Source of the DNA: Thioalkalivibrio sp.
Lineage (GTDB): Bacteria; Pseudomonadota; Gammaproteobacteria; Ectothiorhodospirales; Ectothiorhodospiraceae
NCBI GenBank assembly: GCA_011389655.1
Contig: JAABTX010000024.1
Location: 1-37,915, forward strand
Length of the DNA stretch: 37,915 bases
Reading direction: 5' to 3'
A model generated the notes under the pieces. The model saw only the letters and a list, made by a program, of their open reading frames with translations. It was not told where the DNA came from and made no database searches. This document shows, piece by piece, positions 7,774-16,358 of this stretch (its first letter is position 1; each line of letters opens with the position of its first letter). The position numbers and the translations under genes were made by a program.

Positions 7774-8952
7774 ATGACACTATTCGGGCTCCTGGAAGAA
7801 TACCTGCGCGAAGGAACCCTGAACGTGCAGCTGCCGGACGGTACCCGGCGCCGCTTCGGATCCGGACAACCCGAGGCGGGCATCGTGCTCAACGAGCCCT
7901 CGACCCTCCGGCGCATCGCCGCGGATCCCGGCTTCGAGTTCGGCCAGACCTACATGGAGGGCGGCTGGACGCCAGGTGACGAGGGCCTGCGCCCCCTGCT
8001 CCACCTGACCATGAGCAACTTCGCGGAGATGTTCGCCCAGCAGCGCCGGCAACCGCTGGGGCTGGTGCGCAAGGTCCTGCAGCAGGGAAACCGGGTGCGC
8101 CGGGCCTATCGCAACGTGTCCCATCACTACGATATCGACGAATGGCTCTTCCGCCGCTTCCTCGACGACGGGATGTTCTACTCCTGCGCCTACTTTGCGC
8201 AGCCGGACATGAGCCTCGAAGCGGCGCAACAGGCGAAGTGCCGCCACATCGCGCTGAAACTGCGCCTGGAGCCCGGGATGCGGGTGCTGGACATCGGCTG
8301 CGGCTGGGGCGGGCTTGCGATGTACCTCGCCTCCGAGTTCGACGTGTCCGTGGACGGGCTGACCCTGTCCCAGGAGCAGCTGCGCGTCGCGCGGGAGGAG
8401 TGCGCCCGGCGCGGCCTCGACGACCGGGTCGCGTTCCACTTCCGGGATTACCGTGAACACCGGGAACAGTATGACCGCATCGTCAGCGTCGGCATGTTCG
8501 AGCACGTGGGGCAGCCCTATTACGGGGCCTTCTTCCGGCAACTCGGCGAACTGCTGAAGGAGGACGGCGTCGCGCTGTTGCACACCATCGGCCGCACCTG
8601 CGGCCCGGGCACCACCAATGCCTGGCTGCGGCGCTACATATTCCCCGGCGGGTACACCCCGGCCCTGTCCGAACTCTCCGCGGCGCTCGAGCAGACCCCG
8701 CTGATGGTCACCGACCTGGAGGTCTGGCGATTGCACTACGCGGAGACCCTGGCAGAGTGGTATCGGCGCTTCCAGTCGGTGCGGACGGAGGTCGCCGAGC
8801 GCTTCGACGAGCGCTTCTGCCGGATGTGGGAGTTCTATCTCGCCTCCTGCGAGGGCACCTTCCGCTTCTGGGACCAGGTCGTCTTCCACGTCCAGATGGC
8901 GAAGCGGCACGACGCGGTGCCGATCACCCGTGATTACCTGTGCCGCCCCTGA
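7774..8952 (+). CDS. cfa: cyclopropane-fatty-acyl-phospholipid synthase
   Basis: Cfa (392 aa) transfers a methylene group from SAM to the double bond of unsaturated fatty acids in membrane phospholipids, making cyclopropane rings that toughen the membrane under acid, salt or stationary-phase stress. Visible hallmarks are YDIDEWLFRRFLDDGMFYSCAYF with C138 matching the active-site region, the SAM motif VLDIGCGWGGLA at about 170-182, a GLTLSQEQ segment, and MFEHVGQPYY. The C-terminal WRLHYAETLAEWYRRF is also typical. GGAG lies just before the ATG. The length agrees with the family. Confidence 0.96.
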   Translation: MTLFGLLEEYLREGTLNVQLPDGTRRRFGSGQPEAGIVLNEPSTLRRIAADPGFEFGQTYMEGGWTPGDEGLRPLLHLTMSNFAEMFAQQRRQPLGLVRKVLQQGNRVRRAYRNVSHHYDIDEWLFRRFLDDGMFYSCAYFAQPDMSLEAAQQAKCRHIALKLRLEPGMRVLDIGCGWGGLAMYLASEFDVSVDGLTLSQEQLRVAREECARRGLDDRVAFHFRDYREHREQYDRIVSVGMFEHVGQPYYGAFFRQLGELLKEDGVALLHTIGRTCGPGTTNAWLRRYIFPGGYTPALSELSAALEQTPLMVTDLEVWRLHYAETLAEWYRRFQSVRTEVAERFDERFCRMWEFYLASCEGTFRFWDQVVFHVQMAKRHDAVPITRDYLCRP

Positions 8953-8965
8953 CCAGGTCGAAGAG

Positions 8966-9172
8966 ATGAACCGGCGGCGAATCGACGAGGGGCTGGTGAT
9001 CGTTGGGCTGGTGCTGATCGGCATCGGAACCTACGCGCTGTACACCGGCGAGGTCTTCATCAGCCGACTCACCGTCAGCGAGGGACAGAGCCTTGGCGGA
9101 ATCGGCGCGCTCGCCATCGGCGCGATCTTCATCGCCGCCGGCGTCTACTTCCTGATCCAGTCCCGGAAGTGA
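8966..9172 (+). CDS. small two-helix membrane protein, unknown function
   Basis: This 68-residue protein starts MNRRRIDEG and has two hydrophobic segments (about residues 9-28 and 43-63) separated by a short polar stretch (SEGQSLGG), ending in QSRK. I do not recognise the family. The start is set at the ATG at 8966, preceded by GAAGAG and 13 bases after the cfa stop; an upstream GTG-type start inside cfa is less likely. The close spacing suggests co-transcription with cfa, so a membrane-related role is possible but is only inference. It converges on the YihY gene. Confidence 0.6.
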   Translation: MNRRRIDEGLVIVGLVLIGIGTYALYTGEVFISRLTVSEGQSLGGIGALAIGAIFIAAGVYFLIQSRK

Positions 9173-9177
9173 TGGAT

Positions 9178-9196
9178 GGCGGGGCCCGAACCCGCC
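9178..9196. terminator. stem-loop between convergent genes
   Basis: A 6-bp GC stem (GGCGGG at 9178-9183 with CCCGCC at 9191-9196) sits in the 27-base gap between the small membrane protein and the YihY gene. There is no T-tract, so a termination role is only possible. Confidence 0.3.
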
Positions 9197-9199
9197 GCC

Positions 9200-10564
9200 T
9201 CAGGACCCGGGCCCCGAAGCGGGCTCGCGCCCGGTCAGCAGATCGCGCAGCGTCAGGGAATCCAGGACCTCTGAGCGCCTGCGTTCAATCCGCTCGACCA
9301 GGGACTCCACCGTGCCCGGACCCTCCATGCGCCGATAGAGGTAATCGTCTTCCTGGTGGCGCAGAGCGTTCAGGATCTCGTTGACCGGGATCGCGGCCAG
9401 ATCCCGACCGGGCAGATAGCGCGGATCGTCCTCGCCCGTGACCACCAGCAGTCCCGAACGCTCGAGCGCATCCGCCGGCCCGGCCAGGACCCGGCTGGGC
9501 ACTTGCAGCCGGTGGGCCAGATCTTCCAGCGCCGGCGCGCTATCTCCCTCCAGGAAGCGATGACCCACCTCGGCCATCAGGTGCATCCCAAGGCGCTCGC
9601 GCATCGCGGCCGAGGGCGGCTCGCCGGCGCCGCGTACCCGGATGTACTCGGGATTCTGTATGTAGAAGGCGATCATCGACCCGACCAGCAGGATCAACCA
9701 GGCAAGGTAGACCCAGATCAGCAGCATGATCACGATCGCAAAGCCCGAGTAGATCGCGTCATAGCGCGTGGAGCCGGCCACGATCGTGGCGAAGCCCCAG
9801 CCCACCGCCTGCCACAGGATCCCGGCGATCAACGCGCCGATCAACGCGGGCATCAACCGCACGCGCGTATTCGGAACGAACATGTAGATGAAGGTGAAGG
9901 CACTCACGATCAGCGCGAACGGGAGCAGGGTGGAGGCCGTCTCGAACAGCATGCCGAGCGGCTCGACCGCGGTCACCCGCTGCATCAGCGTCGAGGACAT
10001 TACCGTCGCCGTGACCCCCAGCGCGGATACCACCAGCAACGGCCCGATCATGATCACCGACAGATAGTTGCTGAAGCGCTGACCGAAACTGCGCATGCCC
10101 TCAACGTGCCAGATGCCATTGAAGGCCTGTTCGATCTTCTGCACGAGCGCGATAACGGTGTAGACGAGGAACATCAGGCCAACGAACCCGAGGACTCCGA
10201 CCCGCATGTTGTCGACGAACTCCAGCACGTTCCGGGTGATCTCCACGCCCTGTGGGCCGAGTGGCTGCAGCAGGTTCAGCATCACGGGCTCCACCGCATT
10301 GTGGGCACCGAAGGCCTTCAGGACCGAGAATGACAGCGCCAGCAGCGGCACCATCGACAGCAGCGTGGTGTAGACCAGGCTCATCGCCCGCAGGGTCAAC
10401 TGGCCTTCCGTGGCCTCGCGCACGATGCCGCCGATTCCGCGCACGACACCGATCGCCAGCGCCTGGCTGCGCGGGAGCGTCGCGAGGTCCGCGCGGTTCA
10501 GCAGCTCGTCGGCCCGCTCGCGCCAGCGGCCCAGGCGCCCCGGCTCGGCCTTCCCCCGGCTCAC
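9200..10564 (-). CDS. YihY/BrkB family (UPF0761) inner membrane protein
   Basis: This 454-residue protein belongs to the YihY/BrkB family, older annotations of which as ribonuclease BN are wrong. It has about six membrane helices between residues 55 and 305, including LTLRAMSLVYTTLLSMVPLLAL, the family hallmark. A soluble C-terminal extension of about 130 residues contains a winged-helix-like part (LMAEVGHRF...LAHRLQVPSRV). The role is uncertain. I chose the GTG at 10564 because it overlaps the TGA of the upstream ydbL-like gene (GTGA), a normal coupling arrangement; the ATG at 10627 would give a 67-base overlap and an unrelated N-terminus. Confidence 0.88.
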   Translation of the reverse strand: MSRGKAEPGRLGRWRERADELLNRADLATLPRSQALAIGVVRGIGGIVREATEGQLTLRAMSLVYTTLLSMVPLLALSFSVLKAFGAHNAVEPVMLNLLQPLGPQGVEITRNVLEFVDNMRVGVLGFVGLMFLVYTVIALVQKIEQAFNGIWHVEGMRSFGQRFSNYLSVIMIGPLLVVSALGVTATVMSSTLMQRVTAVEPLGMLFETASTLLPFALIVSAFTFIYMFVPNTRVRLMPALIGALIAGILWQAVGWGFATIVAGSTRYDAIYSGFAIVIMLLIWVYLAWLILLVGSMIAFYIQNPEYIRVRGAGEPPSAAMRERLGMHLMAEVGHRFLEGDSAPALEDLAHRLQVPSRVLAGPADALERSGLLVVTGEDDPRYLPGRDLAAIPVNEILNALRHQEDDYLYRRMEGPGTVESLVERIERRRSEVLDSLTLRDLLTGREPASGPGS

Positions 10565-11178
10565 TTCTGACGCCAGTTGCCGTTCCCGTCCTGGTACCAG
10601 TATCCGGATGGCGCCTCCTCCACCCACACACGGGCAAAGGTCTCGCGGATCTGGTCCTCCCAGTCCGGACGGTCATTGGCCCGGGCGATCTCCTGGTACA
10701 GGGCCCGGCGGTCCGCATTCTCCTCGTTCACCAGCCGCTGAACCCGGGAGCGTTCCCGCAACGGCACGTCGGAGAGATCCCGGACCTCGACGAAACCGTC
10801 ACGTGCGAACCCGATGGCACCGCTACGCAGGTAGGGGACCAGTTCCGCACTGCGCGAGCGCATGGATGCCCGCAGCCGGTTGATGGCGGGACTCTCCGCG
10901 CGCAGGTCGGGCGTCTGCGCGGAGGCCGGCGCGACCAGCCTGTCGAGGCCCCAAGCGACCGCCGGCATGATCAACGGCGTGATGCCGCGGCTCGTCGGCT
11001 CGGGCCCGGCATCCGGCTCGTTTGGTGGCTTGGCATCGGGCGCCTCGAGGACATCCCGCACGATGGTCCTGGCGGCCTCCTCGGCGGCAGCGGCGGGGAA
11101 GTAGATGTGGATCGTTACGCAGGCGCTGGCCACCAGCACCACCACCAGTATCGCGAACATGCGACTCAGGTCCCTCAT
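10561..11178 (-). CDS. YdbL family (DUF1318) protein, probable lipoprotein
   Basis: The protein has 205 residues. Its C-terminal part (VQRLVNEENADRRALYQ..., ending GYWYQDGNGNWRQK) matches YdbL/DUF1318, which in E. coli belongs to the ydbH-ynbE-ydbL envelope lipid-transport locus. It is about twice as long as E. coli YdbL. The N-terminus has a hydrophobic segment ending VASAC (C20), close to a lipobox, followed by VTIHIYFPAAAAEEAA, a stretch seen in other DUF1318 lipoproteins. GAGGAG stands ahead of the ATG at 11178. It follows ydbH by 53 bases and overlaps the YihY start. No separate ynbE gene lies between. Confidence 0.82.
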   Translation of the reverse strand: MRDLSRMFAILVVVLVASACVTIHIYFPAAAAEEAARTIVRDVLEAPDAKPPNEPDAGPEPTSRGITPLIMPAVAWGLDRLVAPASAQTPDLRAESPAINRLRASMRSRSAELVPYLRSGAIGFARDGFVEVRDLSDVPLRERSRVQRLVNEENADRRALYQEIARANDRPDWEDQIRETFARVWVEEAPSGYWYQDGNGNWRQK

Positions 11179-11231
11179 TACGCTTCTCCTCTGCGCAGGG
11201 CGCAGCCACGGGGGAACTCCCTTTTCTGCGA

Positions 11232-13304
11232 TTACTGTACAACAGCCGTGTGACCTTCTCGAACGGTGTTCAGGCGCCGCATCAGTTCCGGCCAGTCCAC
11301 CCGCCGGTTGTGGCCGATCACGTCGATTCGCGGCAGTCCCCCGCCCTCCACCAGCACAAAGGTACCGTCCGGGCGCTCCCCGACCCCCGAGGCCAGGCAG
11401 ACGTCGCCGTCGAGATCGCAGTCGAACCCCAGTCTGCGGTAGGCAAAGGCGTCGAACAGGCGCAGGAAGGTCGCCGCCAGCCTGCCCTGGACCCCACCGC
11501 CGATCGCGGTGAGATTCTCGACCGCACGCTGGCTGATCCGGCGGCGTCCCGGATCTTCTTCGGGTGTGGCCAGAGACAGGTGCATCCGGTGCGGCCCCCA
11601 CTCGACCAGCAACAGGTCCTCGACGGTCCCGGAAAGACGCCCCTCGATCCGGCCGAAGTCCAGGGCGCTCGTCAGAAGATCCAGTTCGAGCCGCCGCACC
11701 TGTGCCGAGACCTCCAGTTCGGGGGTCACCCCGAACAGGTTGCGGATGCGCAGACCACTGAGCACGATCTCGCCATCGAAGACCTCCACCAGCAGCTGGC
11801 CATCGACGCGCAGGCCGTCGATGTCATAGAACACGCGCGGGACGATGCCGGCCAGCGTGCCGGAAAACCGGGGCCAGCCAACCGCCTCGGTCAGCCGTTC
11901 CAGGCTCAGGGCACGGATGCCGCCCTCGAACTCGATCTCCGGCCCCTCGGAGCCCCAATGCAGACGGAAGTGATCCACGCCCGCACCGCCGTCCAGCACC
12001 GGAACGAACAGCGGCTCCAGCAGCCGAAGGCCGCGAGGCTCGAGCTGGAAGTCCATCCGGAAGGGGCCGACCGGCAGACCACGGACCTCGCCGGCGGCCA
12101 CGGCAATCGACGATTCCCGGGCCACCCCCTCATCGCTCCAGGCGACACTGCCGGCGGAACCCGTCAGCCCGAAGCGGCCGAACTCATCCCTCAGTCCCAG
12201 GTCCTGCCAGAAGGCCGTCAGCGCCCGGGCACGACCCTCCGATAGGCGCAAGCGGCCGCGGGTCTCGCCCTCGAAACGGCTGCGGCCAAGGACGGTGCCG
12301 ACAAGCAGTGGTTCAACCAGTATCCTGCCCGCGAGATCCAGGCGTCCGATCTGCCACGCGATCTCGCCACGCTCGAGCCGGTCGCCCGAGTGCACCAGCC
12401 CCGTGCCCTGCAGAAGGGTGTGCCCTGCGAGCGCCGCTTCTGCCGAGGCCGCGCGCCACGCCCTGGGGCGCGGATGCCGGGGGACGGGCTGCAATGAAGA
12501 AACCGACAAGGCCACCGGTCCTGCCTCTCCGAGATCCAGAAACCAGGGCTCGAAGAATGCCGCGCCCTCCGTGAACCGGGCCTGAACATCGTAGCCTCCC
12601 GCGCCGTGGGCCAGTCTCCCGGACCCGGACAGGCCCTCCGCGGCGTGCAGCCCGGCGGGATCACTGAAGCCCAGGCCCGAGACGGACAGATCCAGCTCCA
12701 CGATCGGCAGCCGCCCGCGGGTATCGATACGGCCGGCAGCCCGCGCGAACCCGGCGTCGATTGCGACCGGCATCTTCAGCGGCAGCAGGCCGGAGTCCGC
12801 CAGCATCGGCAGATCCAGCCCGTCCAGGTCGAGGTCCACGCGCAGCCCGGCAGCCCCAGCGACACCGCTGACGTGTCCGTGACCGCGGAACAGGCCCGGC
12901 CAGGGTGCCGAAAAGCGCAACGAGTCCGCCTCCCGGTCCCAGTCGAAGTTCAGCCTTGCCGCGTCGAGACGCCACCCGTCTCCCCGTGCGGTCAGGCGGC
13001 CATCGGCACAGGCCAGCCGCCTCGCGGTGACCTCCACGCGCGGGCAGTCGAGGCGGAGGCCCTCGACCACACCCACCGGGTCGGCGAGGCGCAGGCGGTC
13101 GGCCCGGACCTCGAAGCGGGGCTCAGGCCCGACCCAGGAGACATGGGCACGCAGGTTGCGTGCATCGAAGGCCTCGTGGACCATCGAGCCGATGTCCACC
13201 TCCAGCGAGAGGCCGGACTCGGGCCAGCCCGGGGCCGGCACTGCGGCGAACAGCGGAATCGAGGCCAGCACCCCCAGGCGGCGACGGCCGGCTCCGTTGA
13301 TCAT
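11232..13304 (-). CDS. ydbH: YdbH-like intermembrane phospholipid transport protein (AsmA-like)
   Basis: This 690-residue protein has an N-terminal hydrophobic signal/anchor segment (LGVLASIPLFAAVPAPG) and then a long run of short beta-strands rich in Gly, Leu, Asp and Arg, the make-up of AsmA/TamB-like bridge proteins. The C-terminal part with DGEIVLSGLRIRNLFG and RISQRAVENLTAIGGG resembles YdbH, one of the three AsmA-like proteins that carry phospholipids across the periplasm in E. coli. It is shorter than E. coli YdbH (about 880 residues). The ATG at 13304 is the only in-frame start after a stop 36 bases upstream. The adjacent ydbL-like gene supports the call. Confidence 0.82.
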   Translation of the reverse strand: MINGAGRRRLGVLASIPLFAAVPAPGWPESGLSLEVDIGSMVHEAFDARNLRAHVSWVGPEPRFEVRADRLRLADPVGVVEGLRLDCPRVEVTARRLACADGRLTARGDGWRLDAARLNFDWDREADSLRFSAPWPGLFRGHGHVSGVAGAAGLRVDLDLDGLDLPMLADSGLLPLKMPVAIDAGFARAAGRIDTRGRLPIVELDLSVSGLGFSDPAGLHAAEGLSGSGRLAHGAGGYDVQARFTEGAAFFEPWFLDLGEAGPVALSVSSLQPVPRHPRPRAWRAASAEAALAGHTLLQGTGLVHSGDRLERGEIAWQIGRLDLAGRILVEPLLVGTVLGRSRFEGETRGRLRLSEGRARALTAFWQDLGLRDEFGRFGLTGSAGSVAWSDEGVARESSIAVAAGEVRGLPVGPFRMDFQLEPRGLRLLEPLFVPVLDGGAGVDHFRLHWGSEGPEIEFEGGIRALSLERLTEAVGWPRFSGTLAGIVPRVFYDIDGLRVDGQLLVEVFDGEIVLSGLRIRNLFGVTPELEVSAQVRRLELDLLTSALDFGRIEGRLSGTVEDLLLVEWGPHRMHLSLATPEEDPGRRRISQRAVENLTAIGGGVQGRLAATFLRLFDAFAYRRLGFDCDLDGDVCLASGVGERPDGTFVLVEGGGLPRIDVIGHNRRVDWPELMRRLNTVREGHTAVVQ

Positions 13305-13474
13305 CCCGGATGGGACGAACCGGAGATCCCGACCCCGTCAGCGGTCAGCAGCGTGACGTGCATACCGCCCCCTGCTCCGTCAGCGCCGACCCGATGCGGA
13401 CCCCGGACGGTGAACCGCAGCATGGCTCGACGCAGAAACGCCCATCTGACCCGTGATCGCAAGGAAGGCGTCCA

Positions 13475-14227
13475 TCAGCCCTGCCGGTCCAGCTCGCAGA
13501 GCCGCTCCTTCTCCGGCGGCAGGTTGTCGGGGCAGACGCCGCAGCCCACGTTGCCCGGCAGGGCCCAGTCGATCTTCTTGGGATAGGGCAGATCCATGCC
13601 GTCCATGATCTGCACGAACTCCTCCAGGCTCTTGCCCTTGCCCAGCCGGGGATTCCGGAGCTTCTCCTGACCGATCGTGGTGATCTGCCGCTCCTCGTAG
13701 TCGTGTGCCGGATACACCAGCGTCTCGTCGGGCAGCGTGAAGAACTTGTCGTGGATGGAGTGATACAGGGTGGTGGCATCACCCGACTGGAAATCGGTAC
13801 GCCCGCAGGCCTCGATCAGCAGCGCATCGCCCGAAAACAGCATCGGCAGGCCCCCGTGATCCAGCAGATACGCGTGGTGGGCATCGGTGTGCCCCGGGGT
13901 GAACAGCGGGTTGAGCACCAGGTTCCCGATGCGCATCGGTTCCCCCTCGCGCAGCCCGATGTCCCGACAGGGCAGTTCGTCCAGTGCCGGACCCGCAAGC
14001 TTGCAGCCGGTGTGCTCGCGCAGCATCCGTCCGCCGGTAATGTGATCGGCGTGGATGTGCGTCTCGATCGCGTAATCGAGGTGCAGGCCCAGCTGCTGGA
14101 GGGTCTCCAGATCGCGTTCCACCGTCTCGATCACCGGGTCGATCACCGCGGTGATGCCGGTGTCGGGGCAATGGAGCAGGTAGGTGTAGGTCGACGATTC
14201 GGGTTCGAACAACTGTCTGAAGATCAT
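13475..14227 (-). CDS. ETHE1-like persulfide dioxygenase (MBL fold)
   Basis: This 250-residue metallo-beta-lactamase-fold enzyme is of the ETHE1 type, which oxidises glutathione persulfide to sulfite in sulfide detoxification. The metal-binding motif HIHADH is at residues 57-62, followed by TPGHTDAHH, FSGDALLIEACGRTDFQ and YPAHDYEERQ. The GRTDFQSGD segment is characteristic of persulfide dioxygenases rather than glyoxalase II. A Cys-containing tail (GCGVCPDNL) is present. A strong ribosome-binding site (GGAGGAG, about seven bases away) fixes the ATG at 14227; longer versions of the frame are not credible. It is divergent from the ibaG-like gene. Confidence 0.9.
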   Translation of the reverse strand: MIFRQLFEPESSTYTYLLHCPDTGITAVIDPVIETVERDLETLQQLGLHLDYAIETHIHADHITGGRMLREHTGCKLAGPALDELPCRDIGLREGEPMRIGNLVLNPLFTPGHTDAHHAYLLDHGGLPMLFSGDALLIEACGRTDFQSGDATTLYHSIHDKFFTLPDETLVYPAHDYEERQITTIGQEKLRNPRLGKGKSLEEFVQIMDGMDLPYPKKIDWALPGNVGCGVCPDNLPPEKERLCELDRQG

Positions 14228-14340
14228 TGGCCTGTCTCCTCCGGTGGCAGCTCTACGTGCTTGGGTCCCGCGCGAAGCACCGAGTTCCGCGCAGTACCCG
14301 ACCAGCCGTGCGCCTGGCTGTGGACGGTAGCCGATTTGGC

Positions 14341-14346
14341 TATCAT
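14341..14346 (+). promoter_or_regulatory. possible -10 box of the ibaG-like gene
   Basis: TATCAT, five of six matches to TATAAT and preceded by TTTGGC, would start transcription near 14353, about 29 bases before the ATG at 14382. I see no convincing -35 box, so this is tentative. Confidence 0.35.
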
Positions 14347-14381
14347 GCCGCATCCCGAGACTGTGTACATGGAGACGTCCG

Positions 14382-14621
14382 ATGCAATCGAGCGAAGTCG
14401 CCGAAATCATCCGTTCCCGTCTGCCCGAGGCCGAAAAGGTCGAGGTGACCGGCGGCGAAGGCAAGTTCGAGGCCCTGGTGGTCAGCCCGATGTTTGCCGA
14501 CATGAACGCGGTGAAGAAGCACCAGACGGTCTATGCCACCGTCCGCGACGAGATCGCCAGCGGGGCCGTGCACGCGCTGTCCATCCGCGCGCTGACGCCG
14601 GAGGAGTACAGCGCCTCCTGA
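14382..14621 (+). CDS. BolA/IbaG family protein
   Basis: This 79-residue protein has the BolA fold pattern and is closest to IbaG (YrbA): VEVTGGEGKFEALVVSPMF in the first half, then AVKKHQTVYATVRDEIASG and VHALSIRALTPEEY at the end. BolA-type proteins work with monothiol glutaredoxins in handling iron-sulfur clusters. The His of VHALSI is kept, but the His of the usual GSHF loop is replaced by GKF. GGAGA precedes the ATG. In many relatives ibaG sits next to the mla/murA genes; here it is elsewhere. Its TGA overlaps the next ATG by one base. Confidence 0.88.
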   Translation: MQSSEVAEIIRSRLPEAEKVEVTGGEGKFEALVVSPMFADMNAVKKHQTVYATVRDEIASGAVHALSIRALTPEEYSAS

Positions 14622-15172
14622 TGGGAACGGCGGACACGTCCGTGACGGATGAGCGGAGTCCCGATGCCGGGCAACCCTCGGCCCGGCATCGCTGCACCCC
14701 GGGGCACCTGCCCGCCCTGCAGGAACTGCTGGGAAGGTTCGGGATCGGCCTGGCGGTGCATTCCGAGGATGGCCATCTTCCGGGCAGCTTCTGGGGTGAA
14801 CCCGAGGCGGGGATCGTCCGCGGCACCCTGCACGTCCGTCCCGACACGCCGGTGCACTCTGCCCTGCACGAGGCCTGCCACCTGATCTGCATGGATCCGG
14901 CACGCCGCGCAGGGGTGCATACGGACGCGGGCGGCGACGATCTGGAGGAGTCCGCGGTCTGCCGCCTGCAGGTGCTGCTGGCGGGTCACCTGCCGGGGAT
15001 CGGACGGGCTGCGCTGATGGATGACATGGACGCCTGGGGCTACAGCTTCCGCCTCGGTTCGACCTCCGCCTGGTTTCACGAGGACAGCGGGGACGCGGAC
15101 GCCTGGCTGCGCGGCCACGGCCTGGTCGATGCCGACGGCCGGGTCCGCTTCCGCACGCGCGGCCAGCCCTGA
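14621..15172 (+). CDS. conserved hypothetical protein with HEXXH motif
   Basis: This 183-residue protein has no signal peptide. It contains [11 protein letters not shown], with the zinc-protease-like motif HEACH at residues 83-87, followed by [18 protein letters not shown], where an acidic residue near 109-110 could be a third ligand. The C-terminus has [19 protein letters not shown] recall similar conserved hypothetical proteins with HEACH and EE..VC in other proteobacteria, but know of no function. The start is set by overlap with the TGA of the ibaG-like gene (TGATG), showing translational coupling. A metallopeptidase activity is possible but unproven. Confidence 0.75.
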   Translation: MGTADTSVTDERSPDAGQPSARHRCTPGHLPALQELLGRFGIGLAVHSEDGHLPGSFWGEPEAGIVRGTLHVRPDTPVHSALHEACHLICMDPARRAGVHTDAGGDDLEESAVCRLQVLLAGHLPGIGRAALMDDMDAWGYSFRLGSTSAWFHEDSGDADAWLRGHGLVDADGRVRFRTRGQP

Positions 15173-15374
15173 CGATCGCTCCCGTCACCCGCTTGCGGGA
15201 CGAATCCGCCGGGATCCGATCTCGAACCGACGAATGCCCGGCCTAACGCGTTCGGGTGGGCGCGCGCCGGTAACCCGACCCGGCGCCCGGAGTCATGCAC
15301 GGACTGGCGCCGGCTGGCATAGTAGGCGCGCAACGATGCCGGCAGCATCGGCAGAACCGCAGACGGAGCAAGCC

Positions 15375-16355
15375 ATGGAGACCCCGAAACGAGTCCGCCA
15401 GGGAGAGAAGATGCGCGCCGAGGAAAAGGTGGCGCGCATTCCCGTGAAGATCACGCCCACCGAGCGGCCGCTGCGCAAGCCGCGCTGGATCCGCGCCCAG
15501 AGTCAGGCCGCGCCGGGTGTTCAGCGGATCAAGCGCATCCTTCGCGAGCAGCGGCTGCACACGGTCTGCGAGGAGGCGAGCTGCCCCAACCTGGGTGAAT
15601 GCTTCGCGCACGGGACCGCGACCTTCATGATCATGGGCGACATCTGCACCCGACGCTGCCCCTTCTGCGACGTGGCACACGGCCGCCCGAACCCCCTGGA
15701 TCCGGATGAGCCAAGGCATCTGGCCGAGACCATCCGTGCCATGGACCTGCGCTACGTGGTGATCACCTCGGTGGACCGTGACGACCTGCGCGACGGCGGC
15801 GCCGCCCACTTCGTGGCCTGCATCCGCACGGTGCGCGAACAGAACCCGGACATCCGCATCGAGATCCTGGTACCGGATTTCCGCGGCCGCGTGGACACCG
15901 CCCTGGACATCCTGCGGAAGGCGCCCCCCGACGTCTTCAACCACAACCTGGAGACCATCCCGAGGCTCTATCGCAAGGCCCGGCCGGGCTCCGATTACCG
16001 GGCCTCGCTGGAACTGCTGCGGGCCTTCCGCGCGGAGCATCCCGGAGTACCCACGAAATCGGGACTGATGCTCGGCATCGGCGAGACGCGCGAGGAGCTG
16101 CTCGAGGTCCTGCGGGATCTCCGCGATCACGGCTGCGAGATGCTGACCCTGGGACAGTATCTGCAGCCCAGCCGGCACCATCTCCCGGTCGAGCGCTATC
16201 TGGAACCCGCCGAGTTCGACGAGCTCGCGGACCGTGCACGCGAGATGGGCTTCCGGCAGGTGGCCAGCGGCCCAATGGTGCGCTCCTCCTATCACGCGGA
16301 CCTGCAGGCCCGGGAAATTGTCGGCGACGCGCCCCTGGCAGCTGGCCAGGACTAA
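15375..16355 (+). CDS. lipA: lipoyl synthase
   Basis: LipA (326 aa) is a radical SAM enzyme that inserts two sulfur atoms into octanoyl groups bound to lipoyl domains, making the lipoyl cofactor. Both clusters are visible: the auxiliary cluster motif [12 protein letters not shown] and the radical SAM motif [45 protein letters not shown] and the C-terminal RSSYHA are further hallmarks. GGAG before the ATG at 15375 fixes the start. About 200 bases upstream carry no gene. It ends three bases from the end of lipB on the other strand, whereas the two genes usually run in the same direction. Confidence 0.97.
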   Translation: METPKRVRQGEKMRAEEKVARIPVKITPTERPLRKPRWIRAQSQAAPGVQRIKRILREQRLHTVCEEASCPNLGECFAHGTATFMIMGDICTRRCPFCDVAHGRPNPLDPDEPRHLAETIRAMDLRYVVITSVDRDDLRDGGAAHFVACIRTVREQNPDIRIEILVPDFRGRVDTALDILRKAPPDVFNHNLETIPRLYRKARPGSDYRASLELLRAFRAEHPGVPTKSGLMLGIGETREELLEVLRDLRDHGCEMLTLGQYLQPSRHHLPVERYLEPAEFDELADRAREMGFRQVASGPMVRSSYHADLQAREIVGDAPLAAGQD

Positions 16356-16358
16356 CGG

